Positions 1 through 8,062 of a stretch of 64,000 bases of DNA are shown here, one piece after another. The stretch covers positions 12,872 through 76,871 of the forward strand of contig JADDKJ010000014.1 in the NCBI GenBank assembly GCA_033717875.1, read 5' to 3'. Positions within the stretch are counted from its first letter, which is position 1. Every line of letters starts with the position of its first letter. Below the pieces are notes generated by a model. That model made no database searches and was not told the DNA's origin. It worked only from the letters and a program-made list of their open reading frames with translations. A program made the translations under genes and the position numbers. This stretch comes from SBBG01 sp033717875 (GTDB taxonomy: Bacteria > Pseudomonadota > Gammaproteobacteria > Ga0077554 > Ga007554).

Positions 1-397
1 GGATGTCGGCCTTGGGGAAGGCGTATTTCAGCACTGACCAAGCACCGTGGTCGAGGCCCCATCCCTGTGTTTCGCCTTCGTCCAGATGCACTGCAATAGG
101 CGCGAGCAATTGCTGTATCCGGCGGGCGAGAGCAGGGGAGCCTGGCGCGGGATATTGCACCTCGAACAATGCCTGGGGAAAGCCGCCGAAATCATGGATA
201 GTACGCGGCTGCGTCATAGCCGTTACGGCGGTGCTGCGGGTATACCAGTGTGCCGATACGCAGAGGATGGCATCAGGGCGAGGGAGGAATGCACCCAGGT
301 TACGCCAGGCATCCGTGTAGCGGTTGGGCTCGATGGCGTACATCGGGTTGCCGTGACCGAAGAAGATCGCGGGCAGGCGCCGTGCCGGGACTGTCAT
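1..397 (-). CDS. ygiD: 4,5-DOPA-extradiol-type ring-opening dioxygenase, partial (C-terminus outside window)
   Basis: Read on the minus strand from ATG 397, the first 132 residues match the DODA/LigB class III extradiol dioxygenases related to E. coli YgiD, which open catechol-type rings with a bound metal. Residues 13-18 (FGHGNP) and the SAHW motif near residue 50 supply two of the expected metal-ligand histidines. The motif DFGGFP and the later GLDHGAW are also typical. The frame runs off the window edge, so the remaining ligands cannot be seen. The gene starts 3 bp after the bolA stop, so it is probably the last gene of the yciB operon. The physiological substrate of most bacterial members is unknown. 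Confidence 0.85.
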   Translation of the reverse strand, partial: MTVPARRLPAIFFGHGNPMYAIEPNRYTDAWRNLGAFLPRPDAILCVSAHWYTRSTAVTAMTQPRTIHDFGGFPQALFEVQYPAPGSPALARRIQQLLAPIAVHLDEGETQGWGLDHGAWSVLKYAFPKADI

Positions 398-400
398 GTG

Positions 401-673
401 TTAGGCCGCTTCTTGCGGCGTATAGGCGCGAATGCTCAGGGCATGTATCTCGCCACCCTGCATGGCGTCGGCCAAGGCGTCATAGACGAGGCGATGGCGT
501 TGCAGCAGTTTTTTGCCGGCGAAGGCTTCGGAGGTGATGGTGACAGTGAAATGGCCGCCGTGCCGGGCGCCGGCGTGGCCGGCGTGTTTATGGCTGTCGT
601 CGATGATGTCGAGTTTGGTGGGCGAAAAGGCGGCCGTGAGGCGGTCGCGGATGAGCGCGATGCGGTCGGTCAT
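401..673 (-). CDS. bolA: BolA family protein
   Basis: A 90-residue protein with the BolA fold: an N-terminal helix (IRDRLTAAF), then the DSHKHAGH segment and the HRLVYDAL helix near the C-terminus. BolA proteins pair with monothiol glutaredoxins to handle Fe-S clusters and have also been linked to transcription and cell shape. The conserved histidines in DSHKHAGHAGAR are the expected cluster or partner ligands. Its ATG overlaps the yciI stop codon (ATGA), which implies translational coupling. The length is usual for the family. Which BolA subtype it is cannot be decided from sequence alone. Confidence 0.9.
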   Translation of the reverse strand: MTDRIALIRDRLTAAFSPTKLDIIDDSHKHAGHAGARHGGHFTVTITSEAFAGKKLLQRHRLVYDALADAMQGGEIHALSIRAYTPQEAA

Positions 674-969
674 GGCAGCGCTTTTATGAATGGTTTTATG
701 GTGACATTGCTGTACACGCCAGCGGTGGCATAAGGGTCGGCGCGGACCCAGGTCTGGGCATCTTCCAGCGAAGAAAATTCGGCGATGATCAGGCTGCCGC
801 TGAAACCGGCGGAGCCGGGATCGGGGCTGTCGATGGCGGGGTGCGGTCCGGCGATGACCAATCGCCCGGCGTCGCGCAAGGTTTCAAGGCAGGCCAGATG
901 CGCGGGGCGGGCCTGGGTGCGGCGTTCCAGGCTGTTTTTCGCATGTTCGGCAATGATGGCGTACAGCAT
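670..969 (-). CDS. yciI: YciI-like protein
   Basis: A 99-residue protein of the YciI family, a small ferredoxin-like alpha/beta fold. The N-terminus MLYAIIAEH, the central AGPHPA and the late segment FSSLEDAQTWVRADPYATAGVY match the family, including the DPY motif. A His/Asp pair is thought to form an active site in this fold, but no reaction is established. The start codon abuts the yciB stop, and the stop overlaps the bolA start, so yciB, yciI and bolA form one transcription unit. YciI is a common neighbour of YciB in proteobacteria. Confidence 0.9.
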   Translation of the reverse strand: MLYAIIAEHAKNSLERRTQARPAHLACLETLRDAGRLVIAGPHPAIDSPDPGSAGFSGSLIIAEFSSLEDAQTWVRADPYATAGVYSNVTIKPFIKALP

Positions 970-1536
970 TTAGCGTTCCTCGTTGGATTCTTGCCGCACC
1001 GGTTCGGGAATCTGCTGCACATGCCGGGACAGGTAAATGGCCTGGCCGATGACAAAGGCGATGGTCAGCCCCATCATGCCGAACAGCTTGAAATTCACCC
1101 AGGTGTCGGTGTCGAAGTTGAAAGCGACGTAGATGTTGAGCGCGCCCAGGGCGAAGAAGAAACTCGCCCAGGCGGCGGTCAGACGTGACCAGATCTGTTT
1201 GGGCAGTTCGACGTTCGCGCCCATCAGGCGTTCGAGGACGGTCTTTTCGCCAATGAACAGGCTGCCGAAGAACACGGCGGCGAACAGCCAGTTTACGCCG
1301 GTGGGTTTCCATTTGATGAAGGTTTCGTCGTGCAGCAGCAGGGTTGCGCCACCAAGCACCACCACCAGCACCAGGGTGATGATGTGCATGGATTCGACCT
1401 TGCGGTGTTTGATCCAGAGGTAGCCGACCTGCAACAGCGAGGCGACGATCGCCACTGTGGTAGCGACATAAATGTCGTAAAACTTGTAGGCGGCGAAGAA
1501 AAGAAGAATCGGGAGAAAGTCAAAAAGTAATTTCAT
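970..1536 (-). CDS. yciB: Inner-membrane septation protein A (YciB/IspZ)
   Basis: A polytopic membrane protein of 188 residues opening with MKLLFDFLPILLFFAAYK, the family hallmark, with about five hydrophobic segments. YciB is linked in enterobacteria to septation and envelope synthesis through contacts with elongasome and divisome proteins; its biochemical role is unknown. A longer in-frame reading from 1650 exists, but the extra 38 residues are hydrophilic and lie outside the family length, so ATG 1536 is preferred. It is first in a compact operon with yciI, bolA and the ygiD-type dioxygenase, divergent from yciO. Confidence 0.93.
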   Translation of the reverse strand: MKLLFDFLPILLFFAAYKFYDIYVATTVAIVASLLQVGYLWIKHRKVESMHIITLVLVVVLGGATLLLHDETFIKWKPTGVNWLFAAVFFGSLFIGEKTVLERLMGANVELPKQIWSRLTAAWASFFFALGALNIYVAFNFDTDTWVNFKLFGMMGLTIAFVIGQAIYLSRHVQQIPEPVRQESNEER

Positions 1537-1667
1537 GATGTGGGTACCGGTATCTGATGTCGGGCCGGGTTGTGCGTAATTGATCATTATAATACTACAC
1601 TCGTGCCGGGGGAGGACGTGATATTGTATGCCTCGCTCCATGTCCGCCAAGGAAAACCACTGAAAAT

Positions 1668-2294
1668 ATGGCCCTTTTTATCCAGATTCATCCTGACAAT
1701 CCCCAGCCGCGTCTCGTCAAGCAGGTGGTGGATGTGATTCGTGCCGGTGGCGTGATCGTCTATCCCACCGACTCCAGCTATGCCTTGGGTTGCCAGATGG
1801 GCGACAAGGCGGCGATGGACCGTATCCGGGCGATACGCAGGCTGGATGACAAGCACAATTTCACCCTGGTGTGCCGCGATCTGTCGGAGATCGCCACGTA
1901 TGCGATGGTGGACAATATCACCTATCGCCTGCTCAAGGCCCATACGCCCGGTCCTTATACCTTTGTCCTGCGAGCGACCCACGAGGTTCCGCGGCGCCTG
2001 CAAAATCCCAAGCGCAAGACGATCGGGATCCGCGTGCCGGACAACCGCATCGCTCAGGCGATCCTGGCCGAGCTGGGCGAGCCGCTGGTGAGCAGCACGA
2101 TGATTCTGCCGGGGGAGGAGATGCCGATGACCGATCCGCAGGAGATGGCCGATCTGCTGGGCCACCAAGTGGATCTCGTGATCGACGGCGGCAACTGCGG
2201 GTTCATGCCGACCACGGTGGTGGAGCTGGTGGAGGGGGCGCCAGTGGTGGTGAGGGAGGGTAAAGGGGATGTGCGGCCTTTTGCGGGGTGGTGA
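1668..2294 (+). CDS. yciO: YciO-type Sua5/YrdC family protein
   Basis: A 208-residue single-domain member of the Sua5/YrdC/YciO family. YrdC and Sua5 make L-threonylcarbamoyl-AMP for the t6A37 tRNA modification; YciO proteins share the fold, but their in vivo role is less certain. The segment GGVIVYPTDSSYALGC near residues 26-42 is the conserved nucleotide/substrate loop, and SSTMILPGEE and PTTVVEL follow as in YciO. There is no Sua5 C-terminal domain. It starts 131 bp from divergent yciB. A separate YrdC elsewhere in the genome would be expected. Confidence 0.88.
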   Translation: MALFIQIHPDNPQPRLVKQVVDVIRAGGVIVYPTDSSYALGCQMGDKAAMDRIRAIRRLDDKHNFTLVCRDLSEIATYAMVDNITYRLLKAHTPGPYTFVLRATHEVPRRLQNPKRKTIGIRVPDNRIAQAILAELGEPLVSSTMILPGEEMPMTDPQEMADLLGHQVDLVIDGGNCGFMPTTVVELVEGAPVVVREGKGDVRPFAGW

Positions 2295-2295
2295 C

Positions 2296-2446
2296 GTACG
2301 GGCACCTCTAAAAATCCGCTGAAGCCGCGATGGCGGCGTTGGAAATGCGCTCAAAATAATGCTCATGTACTGCGTGTACACTCCGCTTTTTCGCGCCTTT
2401 CCGCCTTGCCCTCGCGCCTTGATCGAATTTTTAGAGGTGCCCGTAC
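2296..2446 (+). repeat. MITE-like intergenic repeat, copy 1
   Basis: A 151-bp unit bounded by perfect 20-bp inverted termini at 2296-2315 and 2427-2446 (GTACGGGCACCTCTAAAAAT and its complement). The outermost GTAC is its own complement, so it could instead be a 4-bp target duplication. The inside carries CGCGATGGCGGCGTTGG and TGTACACTCCGC segments that recur in the copy at 61693-61856. It contains no open frame of note. It resembles a non-autonomous mobile repeat or a large REP-type palindrome. Confidence 0.8.
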
Positions 2447-2750
2447 ATCCCTGCAAGTTTGCTGAAGATGCGAGGTGGCGTTGAAAAAGCGGCTGAAATT
2501 GGCAGGGCCGGGAATGGTGGATTGCGCGTAAGCGCCGCTTTTTCGTTCCACGCTGTAAGTGAGATGTGCCTCGCAGTCTTCGTGCCCGGATAACCGAAAT
2601 CCGGACGCCACGCTTAAAAAATATCCCCGGCCGGCAATCGCTGGGGCGGGTCAAAATATCACTTGACTACCCCCCCCCAGTTCATGATACGAAGAGCATC
2701 GACCGCGCAAACCGTGCGGCAAGAAATGCCGGTAGGGTGTCGAATCGCTT
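2447..2750. other. Intergenic stretch without a recognisable gene
   Basis: About 300 bp between the MITE-like repeat and the first secreted-protein gene. It has a short run of nine C at 2670-2678 and no convincing promoter, RNA gene or conserved frame. It may be decayed sequence at the border of the accessory island. Confidence 0.5.
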
Positions 2751-2762
2751 GAGGGGGCGGGT

Positions 2763-3452
2763 ATGGCTGGGTGCGCGGTTTTTATCGCTGGTGGTTTGAA
2801 GTGCCCCGATGCGGCGCGCAGAATCGCTCTGCGATTCCTTTCCTTTTTTCTGGCCGGTCTATACCTCACGCAGTCTGCCATGGCGGACACCGGGTCTTCG
2901 CCGCCTCGTGTCGGTTTTAGTGTCCGGCACGAGGCGAGTACCGAGCCGGATAAAAGCGGCGTTCCGCCTCGGCCACCCAGGTGCCTGCTTGCTTTGGGTG
3001 ACGCGCCGCTGAGAAAAAAGCTGCTGCCGGGAATTTCGAAGGGAACCGTTGATCCGGGCGCAGCGAGGGCGGCCGATCCGTCGGTCAAGACCCGCACTTG
3101 GTCGGCGCCGAGTCAGTATGAGCCGGAGATCATGCTTCATTATGTCGAAATATCCAGTTTCCGCTTCCAAGTTCTCGGTGTTTATTCAAATGCTCCGCCC
3201 TACGGGATCGATACGCTCACCCTGCGCGACCCCACCGTTGCCCTGGTCTGTGGCCTGCGTGTAGGCCAGCCGGTGGATCGCTTCACCAAGGCATTGGGGC
3301 AGCCGCCAGAGGATCTGGCCGGCGGGGAGATAAGATATGACTGGCAAGAGTACACGCTTGAAGATGGGGTCAACTGGAACGCCAATATCGTGCTCCGGCT
3401 CGGGCCAAAGCGGGTGATTCAGGAGATCCGGTGGGAGTACTACGCTGACTGA
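2763..3452 (+). CDS. Secreted protein of unknown function, paralogue A
   Basis: A 229-residue protein with a signal-peptide-like hydrophobic stretch near residues 23-38 (LRFLSFFLAGLYLTQS) and a probable cleavage after SAMA. No known family is recognised. The mature part has a Pro-rich opening (SSPPRVGFSVRHEAS), a middle segment with VCGLRVGQPVDRFTKALG, and the ending EIRWEYYAD. The GQPVDRF...LGQP pattern resembles small periplasmic domains that compare a predicted state, but this is only an impression. It is closely related to the protein at 4487-5134; the first ~235 bp of the two mature regions are about 95% identical by eye. The leader DNA is duplicated again before the next gene. Confidence 0.7.
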   Translation: MAGCAVFIAGGLKCPDAARRIALRFLSFFLAGLYLTQSAMADTGSSPPRVGFSVRHEASTEPDKSGVPPRPPRCLLALGDAPLRKKLLPGISKGTVDPGAARAADPSVKTRTWSAPSQYEPEIMLHYVEISSFRFQVLGVYSNAPPYGIDTLTLRDPTVALVCGLRVGQPVDRFTKALGQPPEDLAGGEIRYDWQEYTLEDGVNWNANIVLRLGPKRVIQEIRWEYYAD

Positions 3453-3463
3453 TGCGGGCGTAA

Positions 3464-4459
3464 TTGACGATCGAGGGGGCAGGTTATGGCTGGGTGCGCG
3501 GTTCTTATCGCTGGTGGTTTGAAGTACCTCGAAGCGGCGCGCAGTATCGTTCTGCGATTCCTTTCCTTTTTTTTCTGGCTGGCCTATACCTCACGCAGTC
3601 TGCCATGGCGGCGCATACCGGCTTCGTGCGAGAACAGACATACCCGATGATGCCGTCACAAAAAACGCCCAGCAATTTCAGGGTATCATATTCATGCTAC
3701 GATGCGGAGACGCTCCGATCGCTGAACTGCGCTCTTACGCAACGGCTTGTCGGCATCAAGGAACCCAGAACATCGCCGGACAATAACGGCGGACATAACC
3801 ACGGTTTCGATACCCATCCTTTGATCCAGCCCGCCAATGGCGCCCTGCGGTTCAGTGGCACAGATACCGACCCCGACCCGCTCGCGGTACGCGGCCAGAC
3901 GCAGAATACCGAGGTGATGATTACCCACCCGATGCCCGAGGCTGCGGGCAAGATCATCGCTGAGAGCACACTCACCGCCCCGCCAGGCTGGGAGTGCATG
4001 GTGCGATGCTTTACATTCAATTCGTCGAAATACAGGGATACCTTTGACGTGGGGGTACCGGGACTGACAAAGCTTCCCGCGAGCACGGCATTCCATATCA
4101 CGGCGCGTGGCGGCACTGGCACCCATCCCGAGGGAACGTGGGGCACGATGGATGCCGTGGGCAGGCTGGTACTTGTCGCCAAGGAGTATTTCGACATTAC
4201 GGGAAGGCGGCTGAGTATTAACGATCTGAGTTTGCCCAAGGGGGGTCGGTTCGATATCAATAATAACTGGATCAAGCCACACGCCTCGCACCGTACCGGC
4301 ACTGATGCGGATATCAACCGGGCGGATGAGGGGGGCGTTAAGGTCGCTTGCCAGTCTGATAACCAGCTCGAAGAAGCGGTTCGTGAAGCCAACCGCCTGA
4401 CTCCGCCGGTCAGTCTGCTTTGCGAAGATGGCGGCCTGAAGCATATCGATTTTGATTGA
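3464..4459 (+). CDS. Exported LAS-type metallopeptidase-like protein
   Basis: A 331-residue frame with a hydrophobic export segment (FLFFLAGLYLTQSAMA, about residues 34-49). The C-terminal third holds PHASHRTGTDADIN near residue 280 and ends GLKHIDFD. The pattern H-x2-H-R-x-G-x-D-x-D plus a late His recalls zinc peptidases of the LAS group (D-Ala-D-Ala peptidases, MepA-type murein endopeptidases), where His, Asp and His bind zinc. So a cell-wall or surface peptidase is plausible but unproven. The start is uncertain: TTG 3464 gives this frame, while ATG 3486, the copy of the paralogue A start, is put out of frame by an 8-T tract near 3565-3572 (6 T in paralogue A). Confidence 0.6.
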   Translation: MTIEGAGYGWVRGSYRWWFEVPRSGAQYRSAIPFLFFLAGLYLTQSAMAAHTGFVREQTYPMMPSQKTPSNFRVSYSCYDAETLRSLNCALTQRLVGIKEPRTSPDNNGGHNHGFDTHPLIQPANGALRFSGTDTDPDPLAVRGQTQNTEVMITHPMPEAAGKIIAESTLTAPPGWECMVRCFTFNSSKYRDTFDVGVPGLTKLPASTAFHITARGGTGTHPEGTWGTMDAVGRLVLVAKEYFDITGRRLSINDLSLPKGGRFDINNNWIKPHASHRTGTDADINRADEGGVKVACQSDNQLEEAVREANRLTPPVSLLCEDGGLKHIDFD

Positions 4460-4486
4460 ACATAGAGACATATCTTGAACTTGATC

Positions 4487-5134
4487 ATGAAATCATCACT
4501 CTCATGCGCCCTCTCCGCAATGGCAATGTCATTCCAGACAGTAGCGATGGCGGACACCGGGCCTTCGCCGCCTCGTGCCGGTTTTAGTGTCCGGCACGAG
4601 GCGAGCACCGAGCCGGATAAAAGCGGCGTTCCGCCTCGGCTACCGAGGTGCCTGCTTGCTTTGGGTGACGCGCCACTGAGAAAAAAGCTGCTGCCGGGAA
4701 TTTCGAAGGGAACCGTTGATCCGGGCGCAACGAAAGCGGCCGACCCTTCGGTCAAGACCCGTATCTGGTCGGCGCCGGACCCGCGAGAACCAGGGTTCAT
4801 GGTCCATTATGCCGAAATCTCCGGTTCCCGCTTCCAAGCTCGTGGAGTTCATGAAAATTCTCCGCCCTACCGGGTCGAGATACTGGCCCTGCGCGACCCC
4901 GCCGTTGCCTTGCCCTGCGGCCTGCATGTGGGCCAGCCAGTGGATCGCTTCATCAAGGCACTGGGGCAACCCGCGAATGCAACAGAGCGCCGACCCGGCG
5001 GCAAGGTCGAATATGACTGGGACAAGTACGCGCCTGGCGATGGGTTTGAGTTCGCTTGGCACGCCAACATCCTGCTCCGGCTCGGGCCAAAGCGGGTGGT
5101 TCAGGAAGTCCGGTGGGAGTACTATGCTGACTAA
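4487..5134 (+). CDS. Secreted protein of unknown function, paralogue B
   Basis: A 215-residue protein from ATG 4487 with a Sec-type signal (MKSSLSCALSAMAMSFQTVA, cleavage probably after VAMA). The mature part is a paralogue of the product at 2763-3452: the opening ADTGPSPPRAGFSVRHEAS, the middle CGLHVGQPVDRFIKALGQP and the ending EVRWEYYAD are shared. The similarity is strongest in the first 75 codons and drops in the centre. Its signal sequence differs from that of paralogue A, whose leader is instead copied before the intervening gene. A TTG 12 bp upstream is a possible alternative start. Function unknown. Confidence 0.7.
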   Translation: MKSSLSCALSAMAMSFQTVAMADTGPSPPRAGFSVRHEASTEPDKSGVPPRLPRCLLALGDAPLRKKLLPGISKGTVDPGATKAADPSVKTRIWSAPDPREPGFMVHYAEISGSRFQARGVHENSPPYRVEILALRDPAVALPCGLHVGQPVDRFIKALGQPANATERRPGGKVEYDWDKYAPGDGFEFAWHANILLRLGPKRVVQEVRWEYYAD

Positions 5135-5174
5135 TAAAGATAACCGCGGGAGCTATCACATTAAAGACAAGCAG

Positions 5175-7091
5175 ATGAGCAAAGTTATGCCGATTTTGGT
5201 TGAACGCAACGTAATACCTTCCATAGGTGTGTTTGCGGGGATATGGTGTGCCCTCTGTAGCGCTACAACCCTTGCCGCAGGACTGATGCCTGTGCCGGTG
5301 CTCAACGATGTGCGGATGCAGTCTCTCGTGACCTTCGATGCAAGCGCGGGCCGGTACGTGTATGCCTATACCATCAGCAATCCCGCATCCAACACCGGTC
5401 AGATCTGGAATATTGTGATCGATACCACACATGCTGGAGAGACCCGCTGGCTCGGGTCACAGGGTCTGGCTCTCCCGCGCGGGAATAAACTCAAGCCATT
5501 CGACCAGCAGCGAGCCGACATGGAACCCCTGGATCAGCCGTTCTGGGTAACGGTGATTCCCTTCGGCCAGCAGACCCCTCAGGGGTGGATGGGCGGCTTT
5601 GGCAAGGACGGTTGGGCCAGTTTTTGGAGTAGTGGCCCCAGTACCCAGATTCTCCCTGGGCAAGCTCGCGCAGGTCTTGAGCTTATCAGTGCCGGTTTGC
5701 CGGCGATGAGGGCGGCGGTCATCGACCCCAAGTGGGTATTACTCGTTCCCGATGTCGAGGAGGTGACTGACGAAGAGAAGCAGACGGCCCAAAACATCAA
5801 ACGCCAAATCAAGTTTCACACCCAAACCCTCGGCCCCTCCGGTGTCTTCCCCGGCACCTACGAACACTGGAACCAGCTCCGCGACGACCTCAACAAGGCC
5901 ATCCAACTGGGCTGGGTGCCGGATCAGACGTTTGCCGCCACCCTGGTCAATCAGTTGGCCTCCGCCCGCCAGGCGGTGGATGCCGGAGACGGCACGCTGG
6001 CCAAGCAGCGCCTGCAAACCCTTTTGGCCACGCTGGCGCAATCCACACCTTCCCAGCGCCGCCAGGAGGCCCGCGACCTGGTGTACTGGAACACCCAGGC
6101 GCTGACCGCCAGCACACCCGACACCCCCATTCCCTTCGAACCCAAGGTGACCCTTACACCCCCGGCGCAGAAGCTGCCACTGAGTGCAACGTATACCCTC
6201 ACCGCCACCGTGATCAACGCCGCGAACGGCAAACCGATCCCCGATTTTTCCTTGCCATTTGTGGTGATCGACGGACCTCACGCCGGGCTGGAGGTCCGCA
6301 AGACGACGGATGCGGCTGGGAAAGCGAGCTTCAGCTACACCGGTACCTCATTGGGTGGAGACCGGATATGGCTCGGCGAGGACGGAGAGGTGCGCACCGA
6401 ATTCGGCCAGGCTGGAGTCACCTGGGAAGGCGGGCCTGATCTGGTGATCGAACTCTTCATCCCGCCCCTGCTCAAGGCCAAGGGCGGCGCTCCGGTGACC
6501 GTTACCGAGATCACCGGCAATACCGGCACCACTGCCGCCGCATCCTCCGTCACCCGCTATTACCTGTCGCTCGATGAGCTTATCGACCCCAAGCAAGATC
6601 ACCCCATCGCCGAGCGACGGGTCGGACCGCTCACGCCGGGACAGTCGAGCGAAAAGAGCCGCTTCCAGTTCACCTTGCCATTCGATCTGGCAGAGGGCAC
6701 CTACCATATGGGCGCCTGCGCCGACGCCGATGGCGCGGTGGCGGAACTGGACGAAACCAACAACTGCCAGGTGAATCAGGTCGTGATGGCCCTGGAACCC
6801 GGCCCGGTCGATAATCTGCGGGCCCGCGCCAAGGAAGGCAAGGTGGCCCTGGTGTGGACGCCGGTGGAGGCTGCGACGGGCTACAACATCTACCGTGGCA
6901 CGACTGCGGGCGGACCGTACCAGCTCATCAAGGCCGGGCACGTGACGAGCTATGCAACCTATGAGGACGCCGGACTGACCAACGGTGTCGCCTACTACTA
7001 CGTGGTGCGCTGGCTGCGCGAGCGCGGTCTGGAATCACCCCTGTCCACCGAGGCCAGCGCCACCCCGGTGGCGGGGCCGCTGAGAAGGTGA
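5175..7091 (+). CDS. Large exported protein with CARDB-like and fibronectin type III-like domains
   Basis: From ATG 5175 the product has 638 residues. An N-terminal signal region (GVFAGIWCALCSATTLAAG) precedes a domain of unknown type; a helical stretch follows near residues 195-310. Next comes an Ig-like segment (KLPLSATYTLTATVINAANG), then a CARDB-like domain (PDLVIELF ... ADADGAVAELDETNNC). The C-terminus is a fibronectin type III-like domain (PGPVDNLRARAKEGKVALVW ... YYYVVRW). CARDB and FnIII modules usually build adhesive or cell-surface proteins. ATG 5124 is an in-frame alternative that overlaps the previous gene. It ends 4 bp before the PEP-CTERM gene, so the two are probably co-transcribed. 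Confidence 0.75.
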   Translation: MSKVMPILVERNVIPSIGVFAGIWCALCSATTLAAGLMPVPVLNDVRMQSLVTFDASAGRYVYAYTISNPASNTGQIWNIVIDTTHAGETRWLGSQGLALPRGNKLKPFDQQRADMEPLDQPFWVTVIPFGQQTPQGWMGGFGKDGWASFWSSGPSTQILPGQARAGLELISAGLPAMRAAVIDPKWVLLVPDVEEVTDEEKQTAQNIKRQIKFHTQTLGPSGVFPGTYEHWNQLRDDLNKAIQLGWVPDQTFAATLVNQLASARQAVDAGDGTLAKQRLQTLLATLAQSTPSQRRQEARDLVYWNTQALTASTPDTPIPFEPKVTLTPPAQKLPLSATYTLTATVINAANGKPIPDFSLPFVVIDGPHAGLEVRKTTDAAGKASFSYTGTSLGGDRIWLGEDGEVRTEFGQAGVTWEGGPDLVIELFIPPLLKAKGGAPVTVTEITGNTGTTAAASSVTRYYLSLDELIDPKQDHPIAERRVGPLTPGQSSEKSRFQFTLPFDLAEGTYHMGACADADGAVAELDETNNCQVNQVVMALEPGPVDNLRARAKEGKVALVWTPVEAATGYNIYRGTTAGGPYQLIKAGHVTSYATYEDAGLTNGVAYYYVVRWLRERGLESPLSTEASATPVAGPLRR

Positions 7092-7095
7092 CGGT

Positions 7096-7911
7096 ATGCG
7101 CGGGATATCGGCATTGCTCTGGATATGGCTGCTCGCGCTGCCCGCCTCTGCCTGGGCGATCAGCTTCACCCCCTTCGGATCGCAGGGCGAGGGCGGCGCC
7201 ATCCATGGTCAGACCTTTACCATCGGCTCGGGCGGTGTGGTGCATGAGTTCGACGCTTTTCTTGCCATCACCGGACAGGATCTGAATGGCCCAGCGCCTG
7301 GAACCGCCGCGCGGCTGTCCGTGGACGCCTTGCCAATTGGTCTGACCTATACCTTTTCGGCCTCCCTGTCGCCCGATGCCGCCGATCTGGGCCTCAAATA
7401 CACTTTCTCCAACACCACTGGCGTTACGCTGGATGGCCTGCGGTTCCTTGCCTTGCTTGATGTGGAGATCGATGCGCCTGTCAACACCTTCTTCAACGAG
7501 TACGGTGAGGTGATCGGAGTCGCCGGCCCGGGTGTTTCATGGGAAATCGACGAGCCGGGCTTCGTCTTCGGGGATATCGTCGATCATTTGCTCACGGGAA
7601 CGCTCGACAATTCCAATGCGGTTCCCCCAGGTTCCCCGGACGACGCCGCACTGGCGCTCGGGTTCGATCTCGGCAGCCTTGCTCCAGGCGGGATGGCAAC
7701 CATTGACCTGCTCGTTTCGGAGGCTATGCACTCGATTGGCTCTCTCGCCCTGCTACAGCGGGATGCCGACCCTGATTCAACCACCGTGGTTACCTTCTCG
7801 GGACGGGTGAACAATACCATTACCGTTCCCGAGCCTGCCAGCATCGCCCTGATGCTACTAGGTCTGGCGGGTTTGGGCATGGTATGGGGATACGGCAAGA
7901 AGCCATTGTAA
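7096..7911 (+). CDS. PEP-CTERM sorting-domain protein
   Basis: A 271-residue exported protein: a signal peptide (LLWIWLLALPASAWA), a beta-rich body, then the C-terminal sorting signal VPEPASIALMLLGLAGLGMV followed by a short basic tail. PEP-CTERM proteins are processed by exosortase (EpsH/XrtA) and are usually tied to exopolysaccharide production. The body has no recognised catalytic motif. No exosortase or EPS genes lie in this window, so the system must be encoded elsewhere. It sits 4 bp after the CARDB/FnIII protein, suggesting the pair forms an extracellular or matrix-associated product. Confidence 0.88.
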   Translation: MRGISALLWIWLLALPASAWAISFTPFGSQGEGGAIHGQTFTIGSGGVVHEFDAFLAITGQDLNGPAPGTAARLSVDALPIGLTYTFSASLSPDAADLGLKYTFSNTTGVTLDGLRFLALLDVEIDAPVNTFFNEYGEVIGVAGPGVSWEIDEPGFVFGDIVDHLLTGTLDNSNAVPPGSPDDAALALGFDLGSLAPGGMATIDLLVSEAMHSIGSLALLQRDADPDSTTVVTFSGRVNNTITVPEPASIALMLLGLAGLGMVWGYGKKPL

Positions 7912-8062
7912 ATTCTTGAACGCGGGTATGCCCGGTTTTGGTTTCTACTGCTGCCTTCTACCGCGCAGTGTGGTTCTATCCTCTTGTTAAATCTTCCCTT
8001 ACGCTGTTTCTGAAATAGAGTCGCCCTTACCGCAACGCCTTAAACCAGCTATACTTTCACCA

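Noticed and set aside
1..733. Plus-strand frames overlapping ygiD and bolA
   Set aside because: They are antisense to conserved, tightly packed minus-strand genes.
1587..2654. Long open frame on the minus strand across yciO (355 codons)
   Set aside because: It is antisense to a well-conserved gene, has Arg/His-rich composition typical of a GC-rich shadow frame, and runs through the MITE-like repeat.
2663..2690. Promoter TTGACT ... with a -10 near 2685
   Set aside because: The -10 candidate matches poorly and the spacer contains a C-run; not convincing.
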